A DNA stretch of 64,000 nucleotides from Pseudomonas haemolytica (GCF_009659625.1 NZ_VOIW01000007.1:124001-188000); one strand, 5' to 3'; positions 17,602-27,337 are shown, counted from the first letter of the stretch. The notes: generated by a model not told the origin, from the sequence alone. A program made the numbers and translations.

Positions 17602-19071
17602 ATGCTGCGTATCAGCCAAGAAGCTCTGACATTCGACGACATTCTCCTAGTGCCCGGTTATTCCGAGGTGCTTCCTAACGAAGTCAGTCTCAAGACCCGC
17701 CTAACCCGTGGCATCGAGCTGAATATTCCCCTGGTTTCCGCTGCCATGGACACCGTCACTGAAGCCCGTCTGGCCATCGCCATGGCTCAGGAAGGCGGCA
17801 TCGGCATCATCCACAAGAACATGACCATCGAGCAGCAAGCTGCCGAAGTGCGCAAGGTCAAGCGTTACGAAGCCGGTGTGGTGAAAGATCCAATCACCAT
17901 CGAAGCCGACGCTACCGTGCGTGACCTGTTCGACCTGACCCGCCTGCACAACATCTCCGGCGTTCCGGTACTGCACGATGGCGACCTGGTCGGCATCGTC
18001 ACTTCCCGTGACGTGCGTTTCGAGAACCGTCTTGAAGTCACCGTCCGCGAAGTGATGACGCCTAAAGAGCGCCTCGTTACTGTCAAGGAAGGCGCCGACA
18101 AGAACGATGTGCGCGAACTGCTGCACAAGCACCGCATCGAGCGCGTGCTGATCGTCGACGACAAATTCGCCCTCAAAGGCATGATGACCGTCAACGACAT
18201 CGAGAAAGCCAAGGCTTACCCGCTGGCCAGCAAGGATGACCAAGGTCGTCTGCGTGTTGGCGCTGCGGTCGGCACCGGTAAAGACACGGGCGACCGCGTT
18301 TCGGCGCTGGTTGCTGCCGGTGTTGACGTGGTAGTGGTCGACACTGCCCACGGTCACTCCAAAGGCGTGATCGACCGCGTGCGCTGGGTCAAGCAGAACT
18401 TCCCTGACGTTCAAGTGATCGGCGGCAACATTGCCACCGGCGCTGCCGCCAAGGCCCTGGCCGAAGCCGGCGCCGATGCGGTCAAGGTCGGTATCGGCCC
18501 AGGCTCGATCTGCACCACGCGTATCGTCGCCGGTGTGGGTGTGCCGCAAATCAGCGCCATCGCCAACGTCGCCGCCGCCCTTGAAGGCACTGGCGTGCCG
18601 TTGATCGCCGACGGCGGCATCCGTTTCTCCGGTGACCTGTCCAAGGCCATCGTAGCCGGTGCTTCCTGCGTGATGATGGGCTCGATGTTCGCCGGTACTG
18701 AAGAAGCGCCAGGCGAGATCGAACTGTTCCAGGGCCGTTCGTACAAGGCTTACCGCGGCATGGGTTCGCTGGGCGCCATGTCCCAGGCGCAAGGCTCTTC
18801 CGACCGTTACTTCCAGGATTCTTCGGCAGGTGCCGAGAAACTCGTACCGGAAGGCATCGAAGGCCGTGTGCCGTACAAAGGCACCCTGAGCGCGATCATC
18901 CATCAACTGATGGGCGGCCTGCGTTCCTCGATGGGCTACACCGGCAGCGCCGACATCGAAGAAATGCGCACCAAGCCAGAGTTCGTACGGATCACCGGCG
19001 CCGGCATGGCTGAATCCCATGTCCACGACGTGCAGATCACCAAGGAAGCGCCAAACTACCGCGTAGGTTGA
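17602..19071 (+). CDS. guaB: Inosine-5'-monophosphate dehydrogenase
   Basis: Oxidises IMP to XMP with NAD, the committed step to GMP. It has 489 residues. The TIM-barrel catalytic domain is interrupted by a pair of CBS domains (about residues 93-205). The catalytic cysteine is Cys304 in GIGPGSICTTRI, and the flap arginine region is GSSDRYFQ. The ATG at 17602 gives the conserved MLRISQEALTFDDILLVPGYS start. guaA follows after a hairpin, so GMP synthesis is coded by one unit. Confidence 0.98.
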   Translation: MLRISQEALTFDDILLVPGYSEVLPNEVSLKTRLTRGIELNIPLVSAAMDTVTEARLAIAMAQEGGIGIIHKNMTIEQQAAEVRKVKRYEAGVVKDPITIEADATVRDLFDLTRLHNISGVPVLHDGDLVGIVTSRDVRFENRLEVTVREVMTPKERLVTVKEGADKNDVRELLHKHRIERVLIVDDKFALKGMMTVNDIEKAKAYPLASKDDQGRLRVGAAVGTGKDTGDRVSALVAAGVDVVVVDTAHGHSKGVIDRVRWVKQNFPDVQVIGGNIATGAAAKALAEAGADAVKVGIGPGSICTTRIVAGVGVPQISAIANVAAALEGTGVPLIADGGIRFSGDLSKAIVAGASCVMMGSMFAGTEEAPGEIELFQGRSYKAYRGMGSLGAMSQAQGSSDRYFQDSSAGAEKLVPEGIEGRVPYKGTLSAIIHQLMGGLRSSMGYTGSADIEEMRTKPEFVRITGAGMAESHVHDVQITKEAPNYRVG

Positions 19072-19096
19072 GGCTTCCAGCAAAACGTTAAGTAAC

Positions 19097-19126
19097 CGGG
19101 GCTGTTTTATTCAGCCCCGAGTTGTT
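19097..19126 (+). terminator. Intercistronic hairpin between guaB and guaA
   Basis: An 8-bp stem, CGGGGCTG with CAGCCCCG, has a 7-base loop TTTTATT. Only a broken T-rich tail (AGTTGTTTCTG) follows, so it may act as a partial terminator or mRNA stabiliser rather than a full stop. Confidence 0.5.
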
Positions 19127-19153
19127 TCTGATTCATTAGACGAGACTGACTTC

Positions 19154-20731
19154 ATGGCCCTCGACATTCACGCCCACCGCATCCTGATCCTCGACTTCGG
19201 TTCCCAGTACACCCAACTGATCGCCCGCCGCGTGCGTGAAATCGGCGTGTACTGCGAACTGCACCCGTTCGACATGGATGACGAAGCGATCCGCGAATTC
19301 GCCCCTAAAGGCGTCATCCTCGCCGGTGGCCCCGAGTCCGTGCACGAAGCCAACAGCCCGCGCTGCCCGCAAGCCGTATTCGACCTGGGCGTGCCGGTCT
19401 TCGGTATCTGCTACGGCATGCAGACCATGGCCGAGCAACTGGGCGGCAAGGTTGAAGGTTCCGAGCTGCGTGAATTCGGTTATGCCCGTGTAGACGTGGT
19501 CGGCAAGAGCCGCCTGCTGGACGGCATTGAAGACCATATCGACGCCGACGGCCTGTTCGGCCTCGACGTGTGGATGAGCCACGGTGACAAAGTCACCAAG
19601 ATGCCGGAAGACTTCCACATTCTGGCCAGCACCCCAAGCTGCCCGATCGCCGGTATGTTCAACGACGAGCGCGGCTACTACGGCGTGCAGTTCCACCCGG
19701 AAGTGACCCACACCAAGCAAGGCGGGCGCATCCTGTCGCGCTTCATCCTCGACATCTGCCAGTGCGAAGCCCTGTGGACCCCGTCGAAGATCGCTGAAGA
19801 CGCCATCGCCAACGTGCGTGCCCAGGTCGGAACCGACAACGTGCTGCTCGGCCTGTCCGGCGGCGTTGACTCCTCCGTGGTTGCCGCGCTGTTGCACAAG
19901 GCCATTGGCGACCAGCTCACCTGCGTCTTCGTCGACAACGGCCTGCTGCGCCTGCACGAAGGTGAGCAAGTGATGGCCATGTTCGCCGAGAACATGGGCG
20001 TCAAGGTCATCCGCGCCAACGCTGAAGACCAGTTCCTGAACAACCTGGCCGGCGAGTCCGACCCGGAGAAGAAGCGCAAGATCATCGGTCGTACCTTCAT
20101 CGACGTATTCGATGCCCAGTCCAACAAACTGGACAACATCAAGTACCTTGCCCAGGGCACCATCTACCCCGACGTGATCGAGTCGGCCGGCGCCAAGAGC
20201 GGCAAGGCCCACGTGATCAAGTCCCACCACAACGTGGGTGGCTTGCCTGAGGAAATGAACCTCAAGCTGGTAGAGCCGCTGCGCGAACTGTTCAAGGACG
20301 AAGTCCGCCGTCTGGGCCTGGAACTGGGCCTGCCGTACGACATGGTCTACCGCCACCCATTCCCAGGCCCGGGCCTGGGCGTGCGTATCCTCGGTGAAGT
20401 GAAGAAGGAATACGCCGACCTGCTGCGTCGCGCCGACCACATCTTCATCGAAGAACTGCGCAAGGCCGACTGGTACCACAAAGTCAGCCAGGCTTTCGTG
20501 GTGTTCCAGCCGGTGAAATCGGTTGGTGTTGTAGGCGATGGCCGTCGTTACGCGTGGGTCGTGGCCCTGCGTGCCGTAGAGACCATAGACTTCATGACCG
20601 CCCGTTGGGCACACCTGCCGTACGAACTGCTGGAAACTGTCAGCGGCCGTATCATCAATGAGATCGAAGGTATTTCGCGCGTTACTTATGACGTGTCGAG
20701 CAAGCCGCCGGCGACCATTGAGTGGGAATGA
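19154..20731 (+). CDS. guaA: GMP synthase (glutamine-hydrolysing)
   Basis: Converts XMP to GMP using glutamine and ATP. It has 525 residues, the standard bacterial fused form. The N-terminal class I glutamine amidotransferase has Cys86 in FGICYGMQTMAE and a downstream HPEVTHT. The ATP pyrophosphatase domain has the P-loop LSGGVDSSV. The C-terminal dimerisation domain ends in PPATIEWE, the usual GuaA terminus. It follows guaB and has a strong terminator after it. Confidence 0.98.
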   Translation: MALDIHAHRILILDFGSQYTQLIARRVREIGVYCELHPFDMDDEAIREFAPKGVILAGGPESVHEANSPRCPQAVFDLGVPVFGICYGMQTMAEQLGGKVEGSELREFGYARVDVVGKSRLLDGIEDHIDADGLFGLDVWMSHGDKVTKMPEDFHILASTPSCPIAGMFNDERGYYGVQFHPEVTHTKQGGRILSRFILDICQCEALWTPSKIAEDAIANVRAQVGTDNVLLGLSGGVDSSVVAALLHKAIGDQLTCVFVDNGLLRLHEGEQVMAMFAENMGVKVIRANAEDQFLNNLAGESDPEKKRKIIGRTFIDVFDAQSNKLDNIKYLAQGTIYPDVIESAGAKSGKAHVIKSHHNVGGLPEEMNLKLVEPLRELFKDEVRRLGLELGLPYDMVYRHPFPGPGLGVRILGEVKKEYADLLRRADHIFIEELRKADWYHKVSQAFVVFQPVKSVGVVGDGRRYAWVVALRAVETIDFMTARWAHLPYELLETVSGRIINEIEGISRVTYDVSSKPPATIEWE

Positions 20732-20760
20732 TCCTGCACTGGCAGGTGAGCGCTGAATAA

Positions 20761-20791
20761 CAAAACCCCGGCCTGGTGCCGGGGTTTTGTG
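20761..20791. terminator. Terminator after guaA
   Basis: A 12-bp stem, CAAAACCCCGGC with GCCGGGGTTTTG, has a 5-base loop. A and T runs inside the arms let it serve guaA and the convergent kinase gene. Confidence 0.85.
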
Positions 20792-20810
20792 TTTCAGGCT
20801 GCAGGCTGGA

Positions 20811-21581
20811 TCAGAAAAACTCATCCAGCACACAATAGAACTTCATACGCTGCTCATCGGGCTCAACACCATAAACCTCAAAAAATGGCTTCACCCATGC
20901 CTGCCCCAGGTTGCGTTCAATACTTCGTGCTGCCAGGGCCAGGTCTTGATAACGGTCACTGATTCCCAGGCGACCGCAGTCGATGAAGCCACTGAAGCGA
21001 GCGTCTGCCGCCATGAAGTTCGGCAGGCAGGCGTCGCCGTGGGTCACTACCAGATCATGAGTGCCTGGCTGAGTCGCCACCAGTTCAGCAAACACCTCCT
21101 CAGCGCTTTGCCCGAGTCGTTCGTCGTCGAAATCCGTCGGGTCCACCAGGCCGGCGCTGAGGTGTTGCTGTGCCCGTGCGATACGCTGCTCAAGGGAGTG
21201 ATCGAAGGGGCAGAGTTCGACGGGTAGCTGGTGCAGAGTGCGCAGCGCTGTCGCCAGGATGTTGATGATTTGCCCGGCAGAAAGCTCGTTGGCGCTGGCC
21301 AAGTCCTGTCCTGGTACGGTGGTCATCAGCAACCAGTGGCGATGGTTTTCTGTGATTTCATCCAGGACAGCAGGCGCAGGCAGGTCCATTTGCTGCAGCC
21401 ACCTAAGTCGATCGACTTCGTCTGCAAGCTCACCCAGTTCCTCGAGGGGCTCGGACTTCAGGAACAGATCTGTACCGTCATCCTGGCGCAGGCGAAAGAC
21501 GTCGGCCCGCGATTCGCCAATGGCCTGTTGTTCAATCAGCGCATGGGGATACTGCTCGCGCCATTTGTTCGGGATATTCAC
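20811..21581 (-). CDS. Aminoglycoside phosphotransferase, APH(3')-II-like
   Basis: A 256-residue small-molecule kinase. It shows the APH(3') signatures: VVTHGDACLPNFM (catalytic Asp183 with His181 and Asn188), GFIDCGRLGISDRYQDLALAARSIE (metal-binding Asp201), and the ending FYCVLDEFF. These closely resemble the Tn5 neo/APH(3')-II family and the chromosomal kinase of P. aeruginosa, which inactivate kanamycin-type aminoglycosides by 3'-phosphorylation. Whether this enzyme gives resistance cannot be told from sequence. It lies 87 bases downstream of the second toxin-like gene in the same direction. No insertion sequence or integron is near, so it looks chromosomal. Confidence 0.85.
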   Translation of the reverse strand: MNIPNKWREQYPHALIEQQAIGESRADVFRLRQDDGTDLFLKSEPLEELGELADEVDRLRWLQQMDLPAPAVLDEITENHRHWLLMTTVPGQDLASANELSAGQIINILATALRTLHQLPVELCPFDHSLEQRIARAQQHLSAGLVDPTDFDDERLGQSAEEVFAELVATQPGTHDLVVTHGDACLPNFMAADARFSGFIDCGRLGISDRYQDLALAARSIERNLGQAWVKPFFEVYGVEPDEQRMKFYCVLDEFF

Positions 21582-21668
21582 AGTGCTCTCATTTCCTTGT
21601 TTCAGCGTCGTGTAATCTCTGGGCAGTAGAACGTGGCCAGCGTGTGCCGTAGCTGAGTGTTGTATGGG

Positions 21669-24600
21669 TCATAGCGGTGCCGGCTTGCCAACCATCACCA
21701 TACCCATATCCTCAAGCGCGGCAAACAATGCTTTGAGGCTGCCAAAGCGTTTGCCGCTCACACTCGGCCAGCTGGGGCGCTCGATGAAGAAATAGCCGTT
21801 CTGGTTACGGATATCCGTGGAAACCAACTCCCCCAGTTTGCTGCGATGTTTCAGGATTGGCGACAATGATGAGTCGACTGTGAACGCCCCGGAGCGCTGC
21901 AGCAGGGCCTCGAATGCCTCCCGGGTTGAAGGCTTTCGGGGTATCTGTGCCTGAAACAACAGATCGCTTTTCACCGCGCCTTCATTGCCGACCGCCGGGA
22001 TACCGGGGTCCGGTATGATGCCTTGGGATTGCCCGGGTGCAACATCTTCCACCCTCAGGCCATACACTTCTTCCAGTTCGCTCAGCCCAGCAACCCCCTT
22101 GTAGTCGCTGACGTGGGTATTGCCCACCAGTGCCGCCCATTTATGCGCACCTTGCGCTGCCTGGTCGGCACGAATCACGGTGCTCGCGTAGTAGTTCATC
22201 AGGGCATGGCGCTCCGCACCGGTGGGGACGAGACTGTCGCTCACGGCGGCGGTGAAGCCATCAGTTCGATAACTGGCCAGGCAATCAATGGCCTGGATCC
22301 GGATTTTGTTGGCTTGGGCGGCGTTAACCAGTTCCATGAAGTTGTATTGCCCCAGGGGGTCTGTACCTTGGCCTGTGTCCAATGACTGAAGGTAGCGCCT
22401 GAGTTTCTCGGGCATTTCACCGGTTTCGGCGAACGTATCCAGGGCAGCCTGGTGAAAGTCTCTGAGCAGGTGTTCGCAATACAGGGTTTTGACGTTCTCT
22501 TGGGCTAATAACTCCATATGCTCGATCAGCAGTTGCTTGCTTCCCACGCTGTTGTGAGCCTCGCCGACCACTATTGCGCGCACGTCCTTGAGGAGCCCCT
22601 TGAGCCAGGTGGCGGTTGGCGCCTTGGCAGGTAACGCTGGCACGGGTGGCCGATTTTTCACGGTGAACTTACTCAGGAATGCCACGGCGTCCTTGAACAA
22701 ACGCTGCCTTCTGGCCTTGAACGGCGCATAGGGGTCGAGTTCCTCAGGCCAGGTCATGATGCCTTCGTCGCTCAAGGCATAGCGCTCAGGGAGCGGTCCG
22801 GCGGCGGCGTTCTCCAAAGGGGAGCGTAAGTCAGGCGGTATTTCGTAGGCGACGGCCGGGCTTTGAGCCTCCACCAAGGGCGTGTGGCCAAGCAGCCTGT
22901 TGAGCAGTTGCCCTCCGCCTCCTCTCAGGCCGGGCTTAGGGACCACCTCCCATTCGCCTTGGGCGTTGAAGCGCACTGGGATGTTCTCTGACAGTGCATA
23001 AGGATTTTGCGGGTCGATGATTGCCCAATGACCGTCGCCGTTGACGTCGTTGATATAGCGGACGTAGTACGGAGTGTCTTTATACAGAATGGCGGCGGAT
23101 GGGTTGGAGTTCAGTCGATAGATGCCTTGATCCCTGCCGGGTTCACTGACCGATTCCATGCCTTCGAGGATTTCGTTGGCTTCCCACGAGGGCGGAATGG
23201 GTGGAGTTGTATCTGCTTCAACTACGGTCGTCGGATTTGCCTGTGGTGCGATCGCTGCACCTGACTCGACGTCAGCCTGCACCGACGCCTGTACGGGCTC
23301 AACTTCGATTTGCGGCGCTGGCACCCAGCGCTTGACCAGAGGCAAGCCTTTGGCGTTGAGCCCCTGTGCATCCAGCGCTTGGCACAGATCTGTCAATGAG
23401 GGGTAGACGGTTCCCTTAAGTCGAGGAAAGTTGCCCGGGTCGAGAAAGTAACCATGGTTGGCCGTACGCTGGACGGTGTTGCGTACCAGCGTGTTGAGCC
23501 GGTTGCGGTGGATCAGTGTCAGTTCTGTTTGCGTCTGCTCCAGAAGGTAGTCGCCGGGAGCCTTGAGCAATTCATCGACACTTTGCGAGCTGAAGATGTG
23601 TGGGTTTGCGAATTCTTGCTCCCTCATCGGTACCAACAGGGTGAAGTCAGTGTCCAGCAGCGTCGGATTGGGGCGTGTCCGGTTACCGATGGGGGTATTG
23701 CTTACTTTGGGGCCGTAATCAATTTTGACCTGCGGGGGTTCGCCATTGAGCACCTCGCTGACCCGCACGCTGGTGCTTCCATTTATCTCACTGATCCCAG
23801 CCACCCCGCGGAATGTGTTGGTGTGCTGCGCATCGGTCAGTGCCACCCATTGACCGGGCCCATTCTTGAGTTGGTCCAGGCGGATGATTTCGCTGGTCAA
23901 AAAGTTATTGGCCATCTGGTCATCCACGGCAATCGGGTACGGCCGATAGTGGGCCAGGCTGCCCGTGGCCTGTACACGTATGTTGTTGCTGCGGGCGGCG
24001 TTGAGCAGTTCCATTGTGTTGAAGCGCACAGGCAAGTTGCTATCCAGTTCCTGGAGGTAGGCTTTCAGGTTTGCGGACATTTCCCCGGTAGCCGCGAACC
24101 TGTCTAGGTCGAGTTGATGAAGGTCGTTGCACAGGCGGTTCAGGTAGAGCGTCTTGACGCCTTTGCGCGCCAGCGCGGGCAAGTTTTTAATCAGCAAGTA
24201 CAGGCTGGCGACGCGTTTTGGGCTTTCGGCCACAACCAGGTTTGCCCCGTTTTCCAGGACGCTTTCGACGAACCCAGTGGATGACAGTTCAGACGTGATC
24301 GCCGGCAGCACAGCGCGTTCCGGAAGGCTGCGGATGAAGAAGGGGCGCGAGTAAAAGCGACGCGCATCGGCCAGGATTCTGGAGCGGGCGGGATTGATAA
24401 AGTAATCAGACGTATAAAAATGGCGGGTGCTGCCGTCAGCGTTAGGGATCACCTTGGCGTAATCGGGGCCGCCAGACATCGCAAGCTCGATCTGAAAGCT
24501 GTCCATATTGTTGAGGTCGTACGGGGTAGTCAGGCTGGATGGGGCGTTCTGATAGCCCGCAGGCCCATAGGAAGTGGGGGGGCGCTGTTCAGCTTCGGTT

Positions 24601-26420
24601 GCTGGTGAAGCGGCGGCCGCCTGATGGGGGGTAGCCGGTTCTATCGGGCTTCCTCCCCTGACCGCGTCCGTTGGCTGCAAGGCATATTCCCATTCACCTT
24701 CGGCGTTCAGGCGTACCGCACGTGAGCCGAAGAATTCATGAGGGTGGGCCGGGTCGATGATGGCCCAGGTGCCCTTGCCATTGGCATCCGCTTCGTAGCG
24801 CACGTAATACACGGCGTCTTTGAACTTGATGACGGTCGAAGGGTTTGAGTTGACGGTGTAGATACCTTGATAACGGCCGCCTTCGTTCATCGCAGTGGCG
24901 CCTTCCAGGCCATTTTGACGCTTCCAGCCGGCCGGTATTTCCGGCTGGGCGGGGGCTGGCGTGAGCGGTTGCGATTCAGCGGGCAGCGCGGGCGTTTCGG
25001 TGGGCGCAGGTATCACCACCGGCTCGTCGACAGGCGTTGTGGCTGCTTTGAATTTGGCCATCTCGGCCGCTTCTGCGGCCTCCACTTCCGGGCCCAGTTC
25101 CACGATCGGACCAGGGCCGTGCAGCGCCACCAGATTGAACAGCGTATCGATGCCGCTGAGCACCGCACCTATCACGCCGGCCTTGCGTTCCTCGCTGGTA
25201 CGGCCATTGACCGCCTGATCAATATTCAGCGCCAGGTTGGCGATGCTGGCGCCCAATACGGGCAGGGCCACTGGCCAGCCGACCACCGCCAGCGGGCCAA
25301 AAATTTTCAAACCTACGGTCAGGTAGCCTATCCAGAGCTTCTTTTTCAGCGCTTTTTGAGTGGTCAGTAGCTGTTGGGCTTCGTCATACATCGACCAGCG
25401 GGTCCGGTCCCTCAGCCAGGAAAAGGCATCGGTGGTGATGGCCTGGTTTGTCCGGTTGATCAGGTGATGGTCCGACTTGCCCCAGGTGGCGACCAGGCGG
25501 TTCATGAGGTCGGTGATGTTATCGGTCATGGCCTGGCGGTCGGACAGAGGAAAGCGGCAGAGGAAGGTGCTGCGGTTTTTTTCCTCGTTCATCTTGTCCA
25601 GGACCCACCAATGCAGGTTCGCAGGGGTATCGAGCACCTCGAACGCCGGAGTGTCGCCGGGTGTGTAGAGAATCTGCCGACCCTTTGCATCGACGATGCG
25701 CAACAGATTGATCGCGACATGGCCGTCCACATCCAGCGCATAAACCTGCACGCCGTTGCTGGGTGTGGTTTCGGTTTGCAGCATCTGCCGGGTGACGGGC
25801 CAGCTCAGGTTGGGCGCGACGGCGTTGAGGCAGGTCTGGAAATCATCGGCAGTCAGTTTTTTGAGCTCAAGGGCCTGGACGGCCTGGCTGAGGAAGCTGC
25901 ACTTGGCCAGGGTACGAAAGTCGTCGGCAAAGGTGTGCCAGAAATCATCCAGTTTTTGCGTGTAGAGAAGGTCGAACTTCAGACGCCAAAAGTACTTCAG
26001 CACCTCGTTGCCATGCAGGCGCACTTCGTTGGTTTCATTGAAGTCGCCAAACTCCGGGCCTGCGGTATAGAACCCACCATACAGGTCGAGCAGGTCGGCG
26101 TTGTCGTAGTCGGTGACTCGAAATCGATGAATCACCAGTTGGGTCAGCGTGGTCGATTCGTAAGGCTTCTCCAGAATATGCTCCCAGCCGGTAAAGGTCT
26201 TGGTGCTGCTCTGGGCTGCCTTGAATCGGTGGTAGTAGATCTGGTCAGGGTCCAGGCCTTCTACGCCGTACCTTTTCAGAATTTCACAGGCGGTCTGATG
26301 GGCGCTGTCATGCAGGCTGGGGCACGCCTGGATCAGGCGAGTGGCCAGTTCTTTCAAAGCGGCCTTGTCGGCCGCATTGGGCAGTGCAGGGGGAGTACTC
26401 GGGTTCATGGGGTTGCTCAT
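21669..26420 (-). CDS. Large toxin-like protein with a duplicated EreA/ChaN/Tiki-like unit
   Basis: A 1583-residue protein with no signal peptide. The N-terminal ~350 residues resemble pseudomonad dermonecrotic-toxin-like proteins. Residues near 360-400 form a hydrophobic patch (IGYLTVGLKIFGPLAVVGWPVALPVLG). A Pro-rich linker leads to two tandem units, about 494-1030 and 1072-1583. Each has a WAIIDP module, an EreA/ChaN/Tiki-like domain, and a tail with NGYF. Unit 2 keeps VVGEAHNS (GEAH at 1286-1289) and GNTHVSDY (His1436). Unit 1 has AESP at 731-734 in place of GExH but keeps His866 in DAQH, so it is probably inactive. The domain is homologous to that of the other toxin-like protein. It is 83 bases downstream of treR without a visible terminator. 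The start may be 26420 or 26408. Toxin function is inferred. Confidence 0.8.
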   Translation of the reverse strand: MSNPMNPSTPPALPNAADKAALKELATRLIQACPSLHDSAHQTACEILKRYGVEGLDPDQIYYHRFKAAQSSTKTFTGWEHILEKPYESTTLTQLVIHRFRVTDYDNADLLDLYGGFYTAGPEFGDFNETNEVRLHGNEVLKYFWRLKFDLLYTQKLDDFWHTFADDFRTLAKCSFLSQAVQALELKKLTADDFQTCLNAVAPNLSWPVTRQMLQTETTPSNGVQVYALDVDGHVAINLLRIVDAKGRQILYTPGDTPAFEVLDTPANLHWWVLDKMNEEKNRSTFLCRFPLSDRQAMTDNITDLMNRLVATWGKSDHHLINRTNQAITTDAFSWLRDRTRWSMYDEAQQLLTTQKALKKKLWIGYLTVGLKIFGPLAVVGWPVALPVLGASIANLALNIDQAVNGRTSEERKAGVIGAVLSGIDTLFNLVALHGPGPIVELGPEVEAAEAAEMAKFKAATTPVDEPVVIPAPTETPALPAESQPLTPAPAQPEIPAGWKRQNGLEGATAMNEGGRYQGIYTVNSNPSTVIKFKDAVYYVRYEADANGKGTWAIIDPAHPHEFFGSRAVRLNAEGEWEYALQPTDAVRGGSPIEPATPHQAAAASPATEAEQRPPTSYGPAGYQNAPSSLTTPYDLNNMDSFQIELAMSGGPDYAKVIPNADGSTRHFYTSDYFINPARSRILADARRFYSRPFFIRSLPERAVLPAITSELSSTGFVESVLENGANLVVAESPKRVASLYLLIKNLPALARKGVKTLYLNRLCNDLHQLDLDRFAATGEMSANLKAYLQELDSNLPVRFNTMELLNAARSNNIRVQATGSLAHYRPYPIAVDDQMANNFLTSEIIRLDQLKNGPGQWVALTDAQHTNTFRGVAGISEINGSTSVRVSEVLNGEPPQVKIDYGPKVSNTPIGNRTRPNPTLLDTDFTLLVPMREQEFANPHIFSSQSVDELLKAPGDYLLEQTQTELTLIHRNRLNTLVRNTVQRTANHGYFLDPGNFPRLKGTVYPSLTDLCQALDAQGLNAKGLPLVKRWVPAPQIEVEPVQASVQADVESGAAIAPQANPTTVVEADTTPPIPPSWEANEILEGMESVSEPGRDQGIYRLNSNPSAAILYKDTPYYVRYINDVNGDGHWAIIDPQNPYALSENIPVRFNAQGEWEVVPKPGLRGGGGQLLNRLLGHTPLVEAQSPAVAYEIPPDLRSPLENAAAGPLPERYALSDEGIMTWPEELDPYAPFKARRQRLFKDAVAFLSKFTVKNRPPVPALPAKAPTATWLKGLLKDVRAIVVGEAHNSVGSKQLLIEHMELLAQENVKTLYCEHLLRDFHQAALDTFAETGEMPEKLRRYLQSLDTGQGTDPLGQYNFMELVNAAQANKIRIQAIDCLASYRTDGFTAAVSDSLVPTGAERHALMNYYASTVIRADQAAQGAHKWAALVGNTHVSDYKGVAGLSELEEVYGLRVEDVAPGQSQGIIPDPGIPAVGNEGAVKSDLLFQAQIPRKPSTREAFEALLQRSGAFTVDSSLSPILKHRSKLGELVSTDIRNQNGYFFIERPSWPSVSGKRFGSLKALFAALEDMGMVMVGKPAPL

Positions 26421-26503
26421 CCTTCAAAATGAACGTTGAGATTCCCTCGGCCCCTGCTGTTTCGTGCATTACATAGTTAGCGAATGATCGTGATGCCCAG
26501 CGC

Positions 26504-27208
26504 TCATCGCCGCGCAATATCCGAAAAGTAGAACTTATCCAGCGTATGCCGCGACTCGGTGTACTCGAACTGCCGCCCGTCCTGCAAGAACGTCTGGTTA
26601 CTCACCACGATCACATGGCTTTGCCCATCAAGATCCAGATGCGCCTGGTCGTCTTTGCTGCGCGGCAGGGCTTCGATGGTGCGCTGCGCAAAGCTGATTT
26701 GCAGCTGCAACGTCTGTTCGATAAACGCGTAGATCGACTGTTCGGCGATCTCGCGATCCAGGCCGGGGATCAGGTCGGCGACGAAGTGGTTGATGTCGAG
26801 GATCACCCGTTTGCCGCCGATGCGCCGCACCCGTTTGACGCGGGTGATCAGCGTGCCGGGTTCGGCCTCGATGTGTTGCAGCAGTGAGCCTTCCAGCGGG
26901 AGCTGGGTGAATTCGACCACGTCGGTGCGTACGTCTTCGCCCAGGTCGGCGTGGGTCTCGTGGAAGCTGACGATACCGCCCAGTTGAAACTCAATCGGGT
27001 TGGGTGACAGCACGAAGGTGCCCTTGCCATGGATCTTTTGTGCAAAGCCACGCTCCTGCAACTGCTCGATGGCGCGCCGCACGGTGCCACGGCTGGCTTG
27101 GTAGGCGTCCATCAGTTCGGTTTCGGAGGGAAGGCGCGTACCGCGTTGCAGGCGTTCTGTGGTGATGCTGGCAAGCAGATCCGTATAGATCTGGTTGTAT
27201 TTGCTCAT
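26504..27208 (-). CDS. treR: GntR-family repressor of the trehalose operon
   Basis: A 234-residue regulator of the GntR/HutC subfamily. The N-terminal winged helix-turn-helix is at about residues 1-70 (LPSETELMDAYQASRGTVRRAIEQLQERGFAQKIHGKGTFV). The C-terminal UTRA domain binds a sugar effector, probably trehalose-6-phosphate. The ATG at 27208 (MSKYNQIY) fits the family; the longer frame extends into the operator region. It is divergent from treP, with two identical 16-bp palindromes in between that are its likely operators. Confidence 0.9.
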   Translation of the reverse strand: MSKYNQIYTDLLASITTERLQRGTRLPSETELMDAYQASRGTVRRAIEQLQERGFAQKIHGKGTFVLSPNPIEFQLGGIVSFHETHADLGEDVRTDVVEFTQLPLEGSLLQHIEAEPGTLITRVKRVRRIGGKRVILDINHFVADLIPGLDREIAEQSIYAFIEQTLQLQISFAQRTIEALPRSKDDQAHLDLDGQSHVIVVSNQTFLQDGRQFEYTESRHTLDKFYFSDIARR

Positions 27209-27337
27209 GAGATGGCTCTGTGCCTGGCTTGCATTCAAGGCAGGAACCTTAGTGGCACAGGTGGGGTTTGTCCATTGGGCACCCGTGCAGCCTGGGGAAA
27301 AATCTGACGGGCAGTTCGCAATATTAAGCAAAAGTGT

